A stretch of DNA of 64,000 nt from Eledone cirrhosa (GCA_964016885.1 OZ024759.1:2792785-2856784); one strand, 5' to 3'. Shown: positions 48,703-59,639, counted from the stretch's first letter. Notes: generated from the letters alone by a model not told the origin. Numbers and translations are program-made.

Positions 48703-51345
48703 CCATCATTATCATCATCATTTTATGTCCACTTTTCCCCGCTTGCAAGGGTGGGATGGGTCCTATTCAGCACAGTATCTCTCCACTTGTCACGGTCCTT
48801 TGTCATCTCCTCCGTGAGCTTAATCAATCTGAGATCTGCTCTCACCATCTCCGCCCATGTTTTTGTGGTCTTCCTCGACTGTTTCTTCCTTCTACTGGCT
48901 TTTCTTGGTACTTCTTTACCCAGAGGTCATCCTCCATGCGTATCACATGTCCATACCAATGCAGTCTTCTCTCCCGTACACTACAGCCTATCCCTCTTAT
49001 ACACAGTTTCTCTCTCAACTCGTCTATGCTTTGTTGTTCACGCACATTGACATTACACATCCAACGGAGCATGCTTGCTTCATTTCTCTCCAGCCGTCAC
49101 ATATCCTCCACAGTTGCTGCCCATGCAGCATCGCGCATCTCACACAGGCATCATATAACCAGCCTTTCATACGCAGGGAGAAACCCTTCTTTGTCAACAG
49201 AGGAAGCAGCTCCCTAAACTTCTTCCAATCCATCCTTATTCTAGATACTATGGCCTCGGAGCACCCTCCCCCCTTACTAATCTGATCACCTAGGTATCAA
49301 AAACTATCAACCACCTCTATAGATCCTACCTGCATTTGAAAAATGTGTCTATCACTGCGACTTCTACTCTCAAATTTCCTTGTACATCTACTGCATACAT
49401 AGTTTTCCCTACTTGTTAGTTTGCCTGCTATCTCACTACATCTCTTGTGTACCCAGGATCTGTATTGTTTACATTTTATAGAATTTATGCCAACTCCTTT
49501 CCTACTTATTGAACATGGCCATTTCTCTGATGGAATCAGAGTTTTGTCCTTTTTCCTACTTATCAACCCTTTAGTCTTAGCTAGGGTCACTCTCAGTCCT
49601 CTTGATTCCAACTGCTGTTTCCATAGCAGAATTTCTTCTCTAGTTCCTCTACTGATTCTGCTATAAGAACCAGATTGTCAACACAGAGAAGTTCCCATGG
49701 GCAGCCAGTCATAAACTCCTTTGTTATGGCTTGGAGGACTATAATGAACAAGAGTGGGATGAGGACCAAACCCTGATGTACTCCTACTTGTATCTGGAAT
49801 TCCTCACTAAACTCCATTTCTACTCTCACTTTACTGACAGCACCTCTGTACATAGCTTGCAATGTCCTCATAAGCCATTCCTCTACACCTAGTTTCCGTA
49901 GGGACCACCAGATGACAGATCAGGGTACCCTATCAAAGGCCTTCTCTAGGTCAACAAAAGCTAAGTATAGTGGCTTATTCTTCTCTAAGGACCTCGCTTG
50001 TAGTTGTCTCACTAAGAAGAGGGCATCTGTTGTACTTTTCCCAGGCACAAAACCAGGGTACGCCTTGGTATTTGACACCATTTGTCTGTCTCGTTGCCTA
50101 ACTAGCAAGAAGTCAATCTGGCTTATGTGCTCGCCTGATTTGTAGGTTATTAGGTGGTTGGTAGGCTTCTTGAAGTTAGTGTTGCAAAGGATTAGTTCAC
50201 TTGCATCACAAAACTCAAGAAGCCTCACTCCTTCTTTGTTCCTTGAGCTAGAACTATGCCCACCATGTACCTCAGTGTATTCATCCTGGAGCTGTCCAAC
50301 ATGACCATTGAAGTCTCCTGCTAGCATAATGATGTCTCCGTCCTCTGTCATTGTGGCTGTTTCTAAAAGTTGCTCATAAAAGCAGTCTTTCTCTTCTTTA
50401 CCTAGGCCTGCTTGGGGAGCATAGGCAGAGATGATTGTCAGTATTCTCCTGCCTACAACTAATCTAATCTTAATTATTCTATTACTGAGTCTAACTACTT
50501 CTATTGTCTTATTGATCCACCTCTCAGCCAGTAAAATGCGCACCCCACCTAACCCATCATCCTTACCTACCCAGAAAAGCTTATAACTAAGATGTTTGCC
50601 TATGATTAGTCTCGCAGAGGCACCTCTCCATCTCACCTCTTGCACGCAGCACACATCCACATGTCTTCTCTCCAGCATCTTCACTATCTCACCAGATCTA
50701 CCTGTGAGAGTGCCAACATTAAGTGTAACAACCCTGAGATGTGACACATCCACCTGTCTTCTCTCCAGCATCTCCACTATCTCACCAGATCTACCTGTAA
50801 GAGTGCCAACATTAAGTGTGACAACTCTGAGATGTGACACATCCACCTGTCTTCTCTCCAGCATCTCCACTATCTCACCAGATCTACCTGTGAGAGTGCC
50901 AACATTAAGTGTGGCAACTCTGAGATGCGACGTCTTCATATTCTTGTTCTTGTTCCTGTTGTGCAATTGCTTGAAGACAGTCGGAGAGTTCTTGCACATG
51001 GCCGCACCAGCCACCCCACTACCGTGCTCAGCCCTAACATGGTTAGTGTTATTGCTGTTTACGCAGTTATTGCGATATTTATTTGTTGTTGTCCTCATAA
51101 TTGTTATGGCATTGATACACTGGTTGGATGCCCTTCCTAACACCAGCTCCACTTTACAGCATGGACCGGGTGCTTTTATTTGTGCCACCAGCACTCGGGA
51201 AGTCATCTTACTGGACTTAGCGGGCTTCTCAACCTCACACCAATTTATTCGGAGCGGTAGCTCTCCTAGACAGGTTGCCTACACTATGGCTTACGGAGCT
51301 TCTGACTGCCCCTGTGTCTGCTCTGAGCGGAACTGGGTTTAAGGT
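48703..51345 (-). mobile_element. RTE-like LINE with internal deletion
   Basis: This copy includes a 5' UTR and the endonuclease (ORF at 49920-51206), but the stretch between the endonuclease and the RT is deleted. The RT remainder (49871-49300) is frameshifted and its catalytic YADD has become CVDN. The C4HC3 finger has lost cysteines (CSIS, KCKQY). The C-terminal part is at 49233-48842, and the tail (GAT-rich) at 48703-48720. The 5' region (51116-51190) contains the tggtgttaggaagggcatcc word that is also in the 3' UTR of the family. Confidence 0.88.
49920..51206 (-). pseudogene. APE endonuclease with triplicated first motif, fused in frame to an RT piece
   Basis: The frame has 428 codons. 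Residues about 92-184 are three tandem copies of a 31-residue unit (SHLRVVTLNVGTLTGRSGEI, then VEMLERRQVDV), from a 93-base DNA repeat at 50665-50943. After the last copy the normal endonuclease continues (CCVQEVRWRG, TIISAYAPQ, LAGDFNGHV, CNTNFKKP, QIDFLLVRQRD). At NTKAYPG it jumps to FVPGKSTTDALFLVRQLQ, which is mid-RT, so roughly 300 residues of endonuclease end, linker and early RT are gone without breaking the frame. Function is very unlikely. The first part (to about residue 75) is 5' UTR-like sequence read through. Confidence 0.85.
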
Positions 51346-51574
51346 GCTATATGCACGAGGGAGTTGTTAGTGTACAGTGTCAGGCAAGTAAACCGGATGT
51401 GGTGGAGGTGGGGTGGGAAAGGAAATGGCAATCTCCTAACACAGCTTTTTATCATATAAAAATATACATTGCCACCCTATACAAGAAATTACGTATATAT
51501 ACACGCACACACATACATACTTATAGATACACCTATATACAGCTATATATAATCATACGCATCACCATATATAT
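51346..51574. other. low-complexity DNA, no gene seen
   Basis: G-rich start (gtggtggaggtggggtggga near 51398) followed by tata/caca microsatellite-like sequence up to the 72-bp satellite. Confidence 0.6.
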
Positions 51575-51694
51575 ATGTGAGGTAAAGCCTTTACTGTGAA
51601 AATACAATAGTATATATAGAGTAATGTAAATGTTATGTGAGGTATTATGTGAAGTAAAGCCTTTACTGTGAAAATACAATAGTATATATAGAGT
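51575..51694. repeat. 72-bp satellite, left fragment (about 1.6 units)
   Basis: Same unit as at 57280-58207 (ggtaaagcctttactgtg, aaaatacaatagtatata, tagagtaatgtaaatg). It stops at agagt where the Tx1-type LINE begins, so the LINE split a once-continuous array. Confidence 0.9.
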
Positions 51695-51984
51695 GATTTC
51701 TTTATTTGCCACCAGGGCACAAAAGGTAGGGACAGATACAAGGGGTGAAGTTTACATATAATTAACGAGTACAAAAATATAACAATGAAATAACAACAAC
51801 AAACGAAGTCCTCAATAGGGAGGGGGCATTAACATGGGTCGCACACACACCCCGGAAAAAATGTGCAACCCTTCTCAGGAGCACAAAGAGTAGGTGCTTC
51901 CCTCGTCTCCTCTTTTTCCTCTTCTTTCACCTACAGGCTGATATAGAGAGAAGACCCATTCACTCTGGCCATTCTCCCTACTTT

Positions 51985-54900
51985 CACCCACCATCTCATA
52001 AAACTTGCTGGGGTAGAGCACCTCTCTCTCCATTCTGATCCTTCTTTTAAAATGGTATTTGAAAAAGGGGACCAGTTGTTGGCCGGAGAGAAAGGTGTCT
52101 GACCTCAGCCCTTTCAGCCTCGTCCACCATACAACTTCTTTAGCCATGGCTATCACACAGAGAAAAACCGCCTCTCCTTCGTTTTAAAAGGGGGGGGGGG
52201 GCGGTTTGATCGTGACAATGGACTCGGTGGTCAACCGGATTGGTGCTACCCTCGACAGTAGTCATTCCACATAGCCCCACAGGTCAGCAATGCCTGGGCA
52301 GTGTACGAATGCGTGCGCAACGGTTTCGTCGTCATGCACGCATCTCGGACAGATCTTATTCAAAGGATCCCTACCCAGGCTCCCATGCATGTGGAGCTTG
52401 TCTCGAACGGGTAGAGCCCCTCGGTAGCACTGCCAAGCCAGGGACTTTTGGAAGTTGTCCATCGGTCCAGGGCCAAACGTCCTACCGAACAGACTGGCCA
52501 GTTCATCTTCCTCCATGCCTAGTGCTTCTCCGAGAGCATTGTCGCACCTGCTGCGTACCAACCCTCTATAGAATGTCGAGGTGGAGTCTCCACTGATTGC
52601 CGGGTGCGCTTTCCAGAGGGCCGTGAGCGCCTGGGCACATTCAATGTGCCAGTCGCCCACTTTTCTCGGTCTTTGCTTGACCCAGGATTGCAGCTCGGTG
52701 AGCGAGACGAGTCTGGGAAAGGCTCACCTCACAAACGGGGCCCACACCGGTTGACCGGTGAGGAATACCTGGAGGTGCCGTAGCCTTAATGCGTGTTTAC
52801 GCATCTGTAGCCACGGCATCCCCAGCCCTCCTTTCGAAGGGTGTTGACAGCAGATGGATCTCCTCACCAAAGGGGTCCGCTTGTTCCAAAGAAATTGGAA
52901 CAGCGCGCACTCCATTTTGGCGAGTCTTTTCACTGGGCAAGGCACGACGGTCAAGCGGTAGTAGATGACGGATGCTATATAAGTATTCGCCACCTCCGCT
53001 CGACCTTTCAGGGATAGTTTGCACTGGGCCCACTTCTGGGTGAGTGCAAACACCCTGGCCGTTACCTCGTTCCAGTTTTTCTCTACCTGGAGGTCTGGTC
53101 CGAACCAGACCCCAAGCAGCTTCACCGGGCCCTCCGTCCAGCGTCCGACGACGTCGTTGGAGGGCATCGGTTTGCCTCTCCATGTTCCGAGTTGCAAACC
53201 GACGGACTTATCCCGGTTCAGCTTGGCTCCTGTAAACCTTTCATATTCCTCCAGTAAGGTGCCGATCTCACCGATTTGCGAGATTTTCGACACCATTACT
53301 GTCACGTCATCGGCGTAGGCCGACGCCGCTTTCTGCAATCCCGGTTCCAAAGGGATTCCCTGCAACCGCTCCAACTTCTGTAGTAGTGGCTCAAGACCCA
53401 GCACATACAGAAGGGAGGAGAGAGGGCATCCCTGTCGGATGGATCGCATGATTTGGAACGGCTCCGAGAGGTGGCCGTTCACCTTGACCCTTGAGCAATC
53501 CAACCCCTGAAAACGGGTCCGAAGCCTGCCGCCGCGAGCACCGCATCCAGGTAACGATGGTCAACCCTATCGAAAGCTTTAGATTGATCCAAGTTGATCA
53601 GGGCCCCACCAAAGCCGGGTTCATTCCCTACCCTCTCTATGATGTATCGCATAAGATTGTCGTGAATGGACCTGGATGGGATTGCGCATGTCTGCGCTTC
53701 TCCCACCAGGTTTCCGACGACAAGCGCCAACCTCTTCGCTAACACCTTGGCCAAAATCTTTAACTCTGTATTTAGCAGAGTTATGGGCCTGAAGTTACTT
53801 ATGTCATCCCCCTTGTTCTCATCCTTCCTCACCAGCGTAACTACGCCCTTGGTCACAGAACTGGGAATTCTCTCATTCTGCTACCAGTTGCAGTAGACCG
53901 CTTCGAGGATATCAGAAAACAAGTCCGGCATCGCTACATATAGCTCGTAGGGTAGACCATCGAGACCCGGGATTTGCGTTTGCCGCATTGGCTCAGCGCC
54001 GCCCCTATCTCAGCAGCTGAAATCGGCCTTTCGCAGGACTTAGCCTCCGCGTCCGAGAGGCGCGGCAGACCGTCGAGGTATGGATTGAAATTCATAGTCT
54101 CACCCAGCGCGCCGCCCCTCTCGAACAGTCGTGCAAAGTGCCGCTGAAAGGCCGCACACATCTGCCCAGGTTCAAGGATCACACGCCCATCCTGGTCCTT
54201 CAAAGACCGAATCGTGGACTTGTTCCCACTTTTTGCCTCTGTCACTCGGGCCCAGCTAACAGCTTTGGCTCCCTCATTACCCAGATCACGTATTTTACTC
54301 CTGACAACGCAGCCTTCATGCTTCACCTCAAAGAACTGGTCTAAGGCCATTCTTGATGCCAGCACGCTGGCTACATTGCCACGCCTAATCGCCTCTTCTA
54401 CTCTATCTACGAATTCCCTTTCCGTCTTGTTCCTATCCCTTGCTAATTCCTGACTAAAACCTATCGATTCTATTCTAATTGCTCTCTTAAGAGAGCTCCA
54501 CCACCTGTTGTAAACAATTGCCCCTGTCAAACTCTGCTTAACTAACGTGCTAATCCGTTTACTGTAAGCTTTGCTTGTCGGTAAGGACAAGTTCAGCTTC
54601 CAATAACTGGGTCCCTGTCTATGGGTTCTATCAAGGTTGGCTATGCAGGTCACTAACTTGTGATCCGAATAGTCAACTATGAACATTTTTGGACAGCTAA
54701 ATGTGTCCCTATCCTTCTCTCTAACTAGGACCCTATCTAGGTACGACCTAGATGTTCCACTGCGATTGGTCCACGTCCATAGTGGTACAGTCGGAAAATC
54801 TAGTCGATATCTATCGGCCAGGTCAAATCGGCCGATTAACCTTTTGAGGCTTTTACACCCCCCTCTATTGGCACATGCCCCTACATAGTCCCAACGTGCA

Positions 54901-55339
54901 TCCAGGATACCATTCCAGTCCCCCACTAAAAGCAAGGAGCGGGACGTTCCCAGAAAAGTTTCCAGACGGAAGTATTTCGGCCGCGCTGCCCAAAAAGGGG
55001 CGTACACAGCAATTAGTCTAAGGGCTCCACTTTCACTACTGCCGACGTCTAAAACCACCAGTCGACCCTCCGGGTCCAGGTGCACCTTCTGTATGGCGAG
55101 GCCCAGGTGTTTTCGCAGCAGAACGACAACCCCCCCCCCCCCCCCCCCGGTTGACAGAGAGATGCGAAGATCTCAAAGTCGTCGAAGAGGGGCGCCAGTT
55201 GGTGCTCGCTGCTGATCCTGGACTCGCAAATAGCCATTACATCCATTCTATGCGACCTGAGATCGTTTAAAAGTTTGCCTTGTTTCCAAGACAGTCCCAG
55301 GCCGCGTACATTCAGACACCCAACTCTTATATCAGCCAT
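51985..55339 (-). pseudogene. Tx1-type ORF2 (APE endonuclease, RT, C-terminal zinc finger), frameshifted
   Basis: It starts MADIRVGCLNVRGLGLSWKQ, as in the plus copy at 60904. The endonuclease has AICESRIS, LLLVGDWNGILDARWDY, YLDRVLV and VDYSDHKLV, with a break at the (C)n run. RT blocks in successive frames: NFRPITLLNTELKILAKVLA (53800-53740), LINLDQSKAFDRVDH (53625-53580), SIRQGCPLSSLLYVLGLEPL (53450-53390), AYADDVTVMV (about 53312-53283) and LLGVWFGPDLQVEKNW. A deletion of about ten residues near 53490 relative to the plus copy causes one break. The C-terminal finger is CPRCVHDDETVAHAFVHCPG (52345-52285). A further frame (to about 51985) reads AKEVVWWTRLKGLRSDTFLS and may be the true C terminus. 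The YADD is intact but the frame is broken at least four times. Confidence 0.85.
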
Positions 55340-55360
55340 GTTGGTTAAAAGAGGAAGGAC

Positions 55361-57125
55361 CTACCTGTTCGGCTCCTGAGGAGCAGGTTGCACAATATCC
55401 ATGGGTGTATTGGAGGGGTTGTTTGGTGGGGTGGGGGTGTTTGGTGAGGTGTGGGCGGGGAAACGTTTCAAGAGGACGCGGTTATAGGGTCGAGTACATG
55501 TTTTCCCCACGTCCTCAGGAAAGTTCTCTCTTAGTTTTGCATAGGTGTCCATTGGGAGTCTTATCATTTTTAAATGCGGTTTGTTGGCCGCGCTTGCAAA
55601 GAATTGCCCTTCAGTTTCCACCGAAGGGTCTTTGTGTATTGTTTTTACTAGTTCTTTGTTATTTGTGTTAATGTATGTATACTGTTTTATTTGTGTTGTG
55701 TTTGTTTGTTGTTCTTGTGTGTGCTTACGTTTTGTTGTATGTGTTATGTTTTGGGGTGGGGAGGATTTTGTTTGTTCTGTTTGTTTTGTTTTTGTTGGTT
55801 GTTGTGTGTTTGTTTCGTTTATGTTCGAGTGGTGCTTTCTTTTTTTCCTTTTTACAGGTTGGAAGGGTCCCCCCTCTTCGTCACTAGGTGTCGTTTCAGC
55901 TGGGTCCTCGTCCGTGCTGTCGGGTAGTGGTGTATTTTGGGGTTTTGTTGTGTTTGTGTGTGTTTTTGGAGTTGTTTTGGGTGGGGCCGTGTCTTGTGTT
56001 ATTTTTCCGTGTTGTTTTTGTTGTTGTTGTGGTGGTGGTAGTGGTGGTGGTGGCGGTGGTGGTGTGTGGGGTGTAGGCAAAAGAGCCTTTTTTTTGCCAA
56101 TTGAGGACAGGCAGCCCTTAGATGACCCCTGCTTGAACAGTAGTAACATATGGGCCTCCTACCCTCGGCTGAAATGTATATAAATGTTTCTCCATCGAGG
56201 GACACCCTCTGTGGTATTCTAGCTATTCGTTCTGGTCTCATTTGGACCAGAACCTCCACGCTCAAACCGCCGAAAACGTCTGTGGTGACTTCTCCTACTG
56301 AGAGGATTCCGTCCTCGTCTTCTAAAAATCCTATTAGTACCCAGGAAATGCATGCATTTGGCCGGATTCCGGAGACTCTTATTTTCTGCGTTCTTTTCCC
56401 TAAATATGTGTGGAAAAATGTGTATAGCTTGGAAACAATTGGCGCCACAGAGTATTTCCTGGCCGTCAATTGATTCTTCATTAGCACCGTTATATTCCCA
56501 TAGAGTGGCCCTTTTTGTATGAACGATATATCACTCCACACATTTTTCAGGACCAGCTCAATTTCTTTTTGGGATAATTGAGCTGGTTTCCTTGTTATGT
56601 TGGAAATTGTTCTGAAAGATATCGTTCTTAGTGTCGTGTCTCTTTTGATTTCTTGTGGGGAGGTGATTGTGAAGTCTCCTCCTTCTTTGAAAGTTACATA
56701 CTGTTTTGCTTGCTTCATCTTTTCTCTCAGAGTTGTAATGTCCAGTTGCTTGCAGGTTTGTGTTTTCCGGACCGCCTGTGCAAAGGAGGCACCAGTAGTG
56801 GGTTCGCTTTGTTTGGTGTCATCGTTAATTTTTCCTTGGTTGGTGTTGTGACTCTTGCTGTTATTGTCATTGTTGTTTTTGTCGGCGTTTATGTGACTTT
56901 CTGGGTTTCACCCATTTTTACAAATTTTTCTTTTAATTCCGTGTTCCATGTTTCTTTTGCAGAAATGAGGAGGGAAGACTTGGAGCCTTGTGCTTCTAGC
57001 TTCTCTGTATCACCTTTCTTAGGGGACGTGGCTTTCTCGTTAGGATGAGATGTGAAAATTCCGTCCATTTCTATCAGTTTGCCGTATAAATTTTTAACTG
57101 GAAAATTCGCCCCAAAAAGGGGCAA
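55361..57125 (-). pseudogene. Tx1-type ORF1 (gag-like, CCHC knuckle), frameshifted
   Basis: Three frames make up one ORF1. 57125-56889 begins MPLFGANFPVKNLYGKLIEM and ends at a frame break near 56895. The second frame, open from about 56898, includes an N/D/K-rich linker, FAQAVRKTQ and then the conserved core to 55999 (RKYSVAPIVSKLYTFF, VQMRPERIARIPQRV, EGRRPICYYC). The zinc knuckle is C-x2-C-x4-H-x4-C (CYYCSSRGHLRAAC). After a break at the A-run near 56090, the third frame (to 55361) is P/Q/T-rich with an acidic patch (STDEDPAETTPSDEEGG), a basic patch (KRKKRKHH) and PHLKMIRLPMDTYAKLRENF. It would bind element RNA. It ends 20 bases before the ORF2 start. Confidence 0.82.
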
Positions 57126-57279
57126 AAATAAATAAACTCAAAGTTTGACGACCAAGGCAAGGGGTTAACGTATATTACAGTATAAAAAAATTAATCAAAA
57201 CTCACTTTTGAGTAAGTAAATCCAACTCGGTAGCCGAACTTGTTCACACACACGTCAACACACGTCTCTCATATACGAG

Positions 57280-58207
57280 ATGTTATGTGAGATATTATGT
57301 GAGGTAAAGCCTTTACTGTGAAAATACAATAGTATATATAGAGTAATGTAAATGTTATGTGAGATATTATGTGAGGTAAAACCTTTACTGTGAAAATACA
57401 ATAGTATATATAGAGTAATGTAAATGTTATGTGAGATATTATGTGAGGTAAAGCCTTTACTGTGAAAATACAATAGTATATATAGAGTAATGTAAATGTT
57501 ATGTGAGGTATTATGTGAAGCAAAGCCTTTACTGTGAAAATACAATAGTATATATATAGTAATGTAAATGTTATGTGAGGCATTATGTGAGGTAAAGCCT
57601 TTACTGTGAAAATACAATAGTATATATAGAGTAATGTAAATGATATGTGAGGTATTATGTGAGGTTAAGCCTTTACTGTGAAAATACAATAGTATATATA
57701 GAGTAATGTAAATGATATGTGAGGTATTATGTGAGGTAAAGCCTTTACTGTGAAAATACAATAGTATATATAGAGTAATGTAAATGATATGTGAGGTATT
57801 ATGTGAGGTAAAGCCTTTACTGTGAAAATACAATAATATATATAGAGTAATGTAAATGATATGTGAGGTATTATGTGAGGTTAAGCCTTTACTGTGAAAA
57901 TACAATAATATATATAGAGTAATGTAAATGTTATGTGAGGTATTATGTGAGGTAAAGCCTTTACTGTGAAAATACAATAGTATATATAGAGTAATGTAAA
58001 TGATATGTGAGGTATTATGTGAGGTAAAGCCTTTACTGTGAAAATACAATAATATATAGAGAGTAATGTAAATGTTATGTGAGATATTATGTGAGGTAAA
58101 GACTTTACTGTGAAATACAATAGTATATATAGAGTAATGTGAATGCTTTGTGAGGTAAAGCCTTTACTGTGAAAATACAATAGTATATATAGAGTAATGT
58201 AAATGCT
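57280..58207. repeat. 72-bp satellite, about 13 units
   Basis: The unit runs ttatgtgaggtattatgtga, ggtaaagcctttactgtgaa, aatacaatagtatatataga, gtaatgtaaatg (72 bases). Small variants (gagata/gaggta, gatatg/gttatg, aataata/aatagta) alternate. The minus-strand 24-residue repeats read from it are passive open frames. Confidence 0.96.
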
Positions 58208-58466
58208 AAGGGGTTAAACAGTTTTTAATGAAAGTTGATTAATTTTCTTCAAATACTTTTGAATAAACATGCTCTGCTTATTTCCTTGATGCCTCACTAA
58301 CTTTTTCCCAGCTCTAACCTAACTCTTCTCACAACATTTGTTTTGTATGATATAAACTTTGAGTTATCACCTCGGTCTGTGGCTGGCAATTACAATCTAT
58401 AAGTCAGACTATACTCTCCTTTGAGATTTCATTGTATAGTTCAACTTTTCATATATATATATATAT
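58208..58466. other. satellite flank and intronic DNA, no gene seen
   Basis: 58211-58265 is shared in inverted orientation with 48330-48385. The rest shows nothing I can support. A (TA)n run at 58451-58466 leads into the next insert. Confidence 0.6.
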
Positions 58467-58624
58467 AACACCATTTCCGAAAACAATTTGTTTCACCTCA
58501 AATGGATCATCAGCTGGTTTAAATGGAAATGGTGAACTTACTGTTGTAGAACTACTTCTACCAAACTCGTCCCATGGACTGAGTCCTCTACTACTATGGA
58601 TATAACCCTCCAGTGTTCTACTAT
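58467..58624 (-). mobile_element. small (TA)n-flanked insert with hammerhead-like core
   Basis: About 158 bases lie between (TA)n runs (58451-58466 and 58625-58641). On the minus strand, CUGAUGA (58513-58507), GAAA (58494-58491) and a minimal AC..GU stem III appear in the right order and spacing. An outer stem of six pairs joins ccattt (58471-58476) and aaatgg (58521-58526). Stem II is poor: only two C-G pairs with a U-U at its base. I take it as a solo end of a Penelope-like element with a decayed ribozyme. Confidence 0.5.
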
Positions 58625-58728
58625 TATATATATATATATATACATAACTTAGATATACACAGCCATACAACAGCCTTATTCTTATATATATAACCTAGAT
58701 GTACACAGCCTTATTCTTATATTATACT

Positions 58729-59523
58729 AGCAGCAGTACCCAGCGTTGCCTGGGTAGGTAAAATAATATCTGCTTTGATGAAAAGGTGTTGATCTTAGCG
58801 ATGCTTCTCGATGACTCATCTATGGCCACACACAGGCCATGTGGGAGAGAGTGGTGATGACCTCTATCACTGGCAGATGCAGGTGAATGACGAATGGGCA
58901 TGCTGGGGAAGGGAGTTTCGAATTTGAACGAAATCGGTTGAAAAATGTGGGAGCTAGAGTCGAAAAGGCAGAAATTTGAGTAAAAAGGTGGTATTTTCGA
59001 ATATTTAAGCGGCTGCCATGTCGTTCCTGAACAAAAAATCTAAAATCTAAAGCCACTTTAAGACGTGCAATAATCAGATCTAGCGTAGTGTAAAATTTGA
59101 ACAAAGTAGGTTGATTAATGTGGGAGATAGAGCCGGAAAAATGGAAATTTGGTCTAAAAGTGGTATTTTTGAATATTTAAGCGGCTGCCACGCCGTCCTT
59201 GAACAACAAATACAAAATATAAAGCCATTACAGGATGTGCAATGATAAATTCTATTTTGCTTTAAAATTTGAACGAAATCAGTGGCAAAATGTGGGAGCT
59301 AGAGGCAAAAATCTTATTTTTCAATACCTAAAGAAAGGTGACCCCTCTATCGATTTTTATCTGCAGAATGACCCCGGAATAAAAAAAAAAACGATACGCT
59401 GATATATAGCAAACACTCCCCGATGACTAATCTATGAGCCTGTAAAGTTTCATGAAAATCGGTTGTAAGATGTAGGCCCCTATAGGTAATACACAGACAC
59501 ACACACACACTTAATTTTATATA
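58729..59523 (+). repeat. dispersed non-coding repeat with internal ~174-bp tandem copies
   Basis: It starts agcagtacccagcgttgcct and ends with aatacacagacacacacaca, a frame common to repeats of many invertebrates. The word aatttgaacgaaatcggttg recurs in varied form near 58918, 59093 and 59266 (spacings about 175 and 173), with gtgggagctagag and atttaagcggctgcca between. No coding region is seen. Its class is unknown to me. Confidence 0.75.
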
Positions 59524-59619
59524 TATACAGATATAAATTCCACTTTATACAACATATTCAGTGTTAGGTTTCTCTCTCTGTCTCTATGGATTAATTACAT
59601 CTAGCACCATCTCTCTCTT

Positions 59620-59639
59620 GATCTCTCTATTGTTCTCTT

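Larger units (their letters stand above)
51695..57279 (-). mobile_element. Tx1-type (L1 group) LINE, nearly full length
   Basis: The minus-strand element of 5.6 kb has a 5' UTR (57279-57126), ORF1 with a zinc knuckle, ORF2 with APE endonuclease, RT and C-terminal zinc finger, and a 3' UTR ending ggtggcaaataaagaaatc. It sits inside the 72-bp satellite. No clear target duplication is seen; a few bases of the unit (aatgtaa) are missing at the right junction. Several frame breaks show it is inactive. The (C)n run near 55131-55148, a homopolymer in a Gly-rich stretch, breaks ORF2. Confidence 0.9.

Noticed and set aside
50596..51342. Plus-strand 248-codon frame with three repeats (CLLSSISTISPDLPVRVPTL)
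   Set aside because: Antisense shadow of the triplicated endonuclease motif in the RTE copy.
55545..56183. Plus-strand 212-codon V/F/C-rich frame (and nested frames)
   Set aside because: Antisense shadow of the P/Q/T-rich end of Tx1 ORF1 on the minus strand.
51695..57279. Clear target-site duplication around the large Tx1 copy
   Set aside because: agtatatatagagt on the left and catatacgagatgt on the right are only vaguely alike and the satellite repeats make chance similarity likely.
57255..58049. 264-codon minus-strand frame with 24-residue repeats
   Set aside because: Read-through of the 72-bp satellite; composition and repeats explain it fully.
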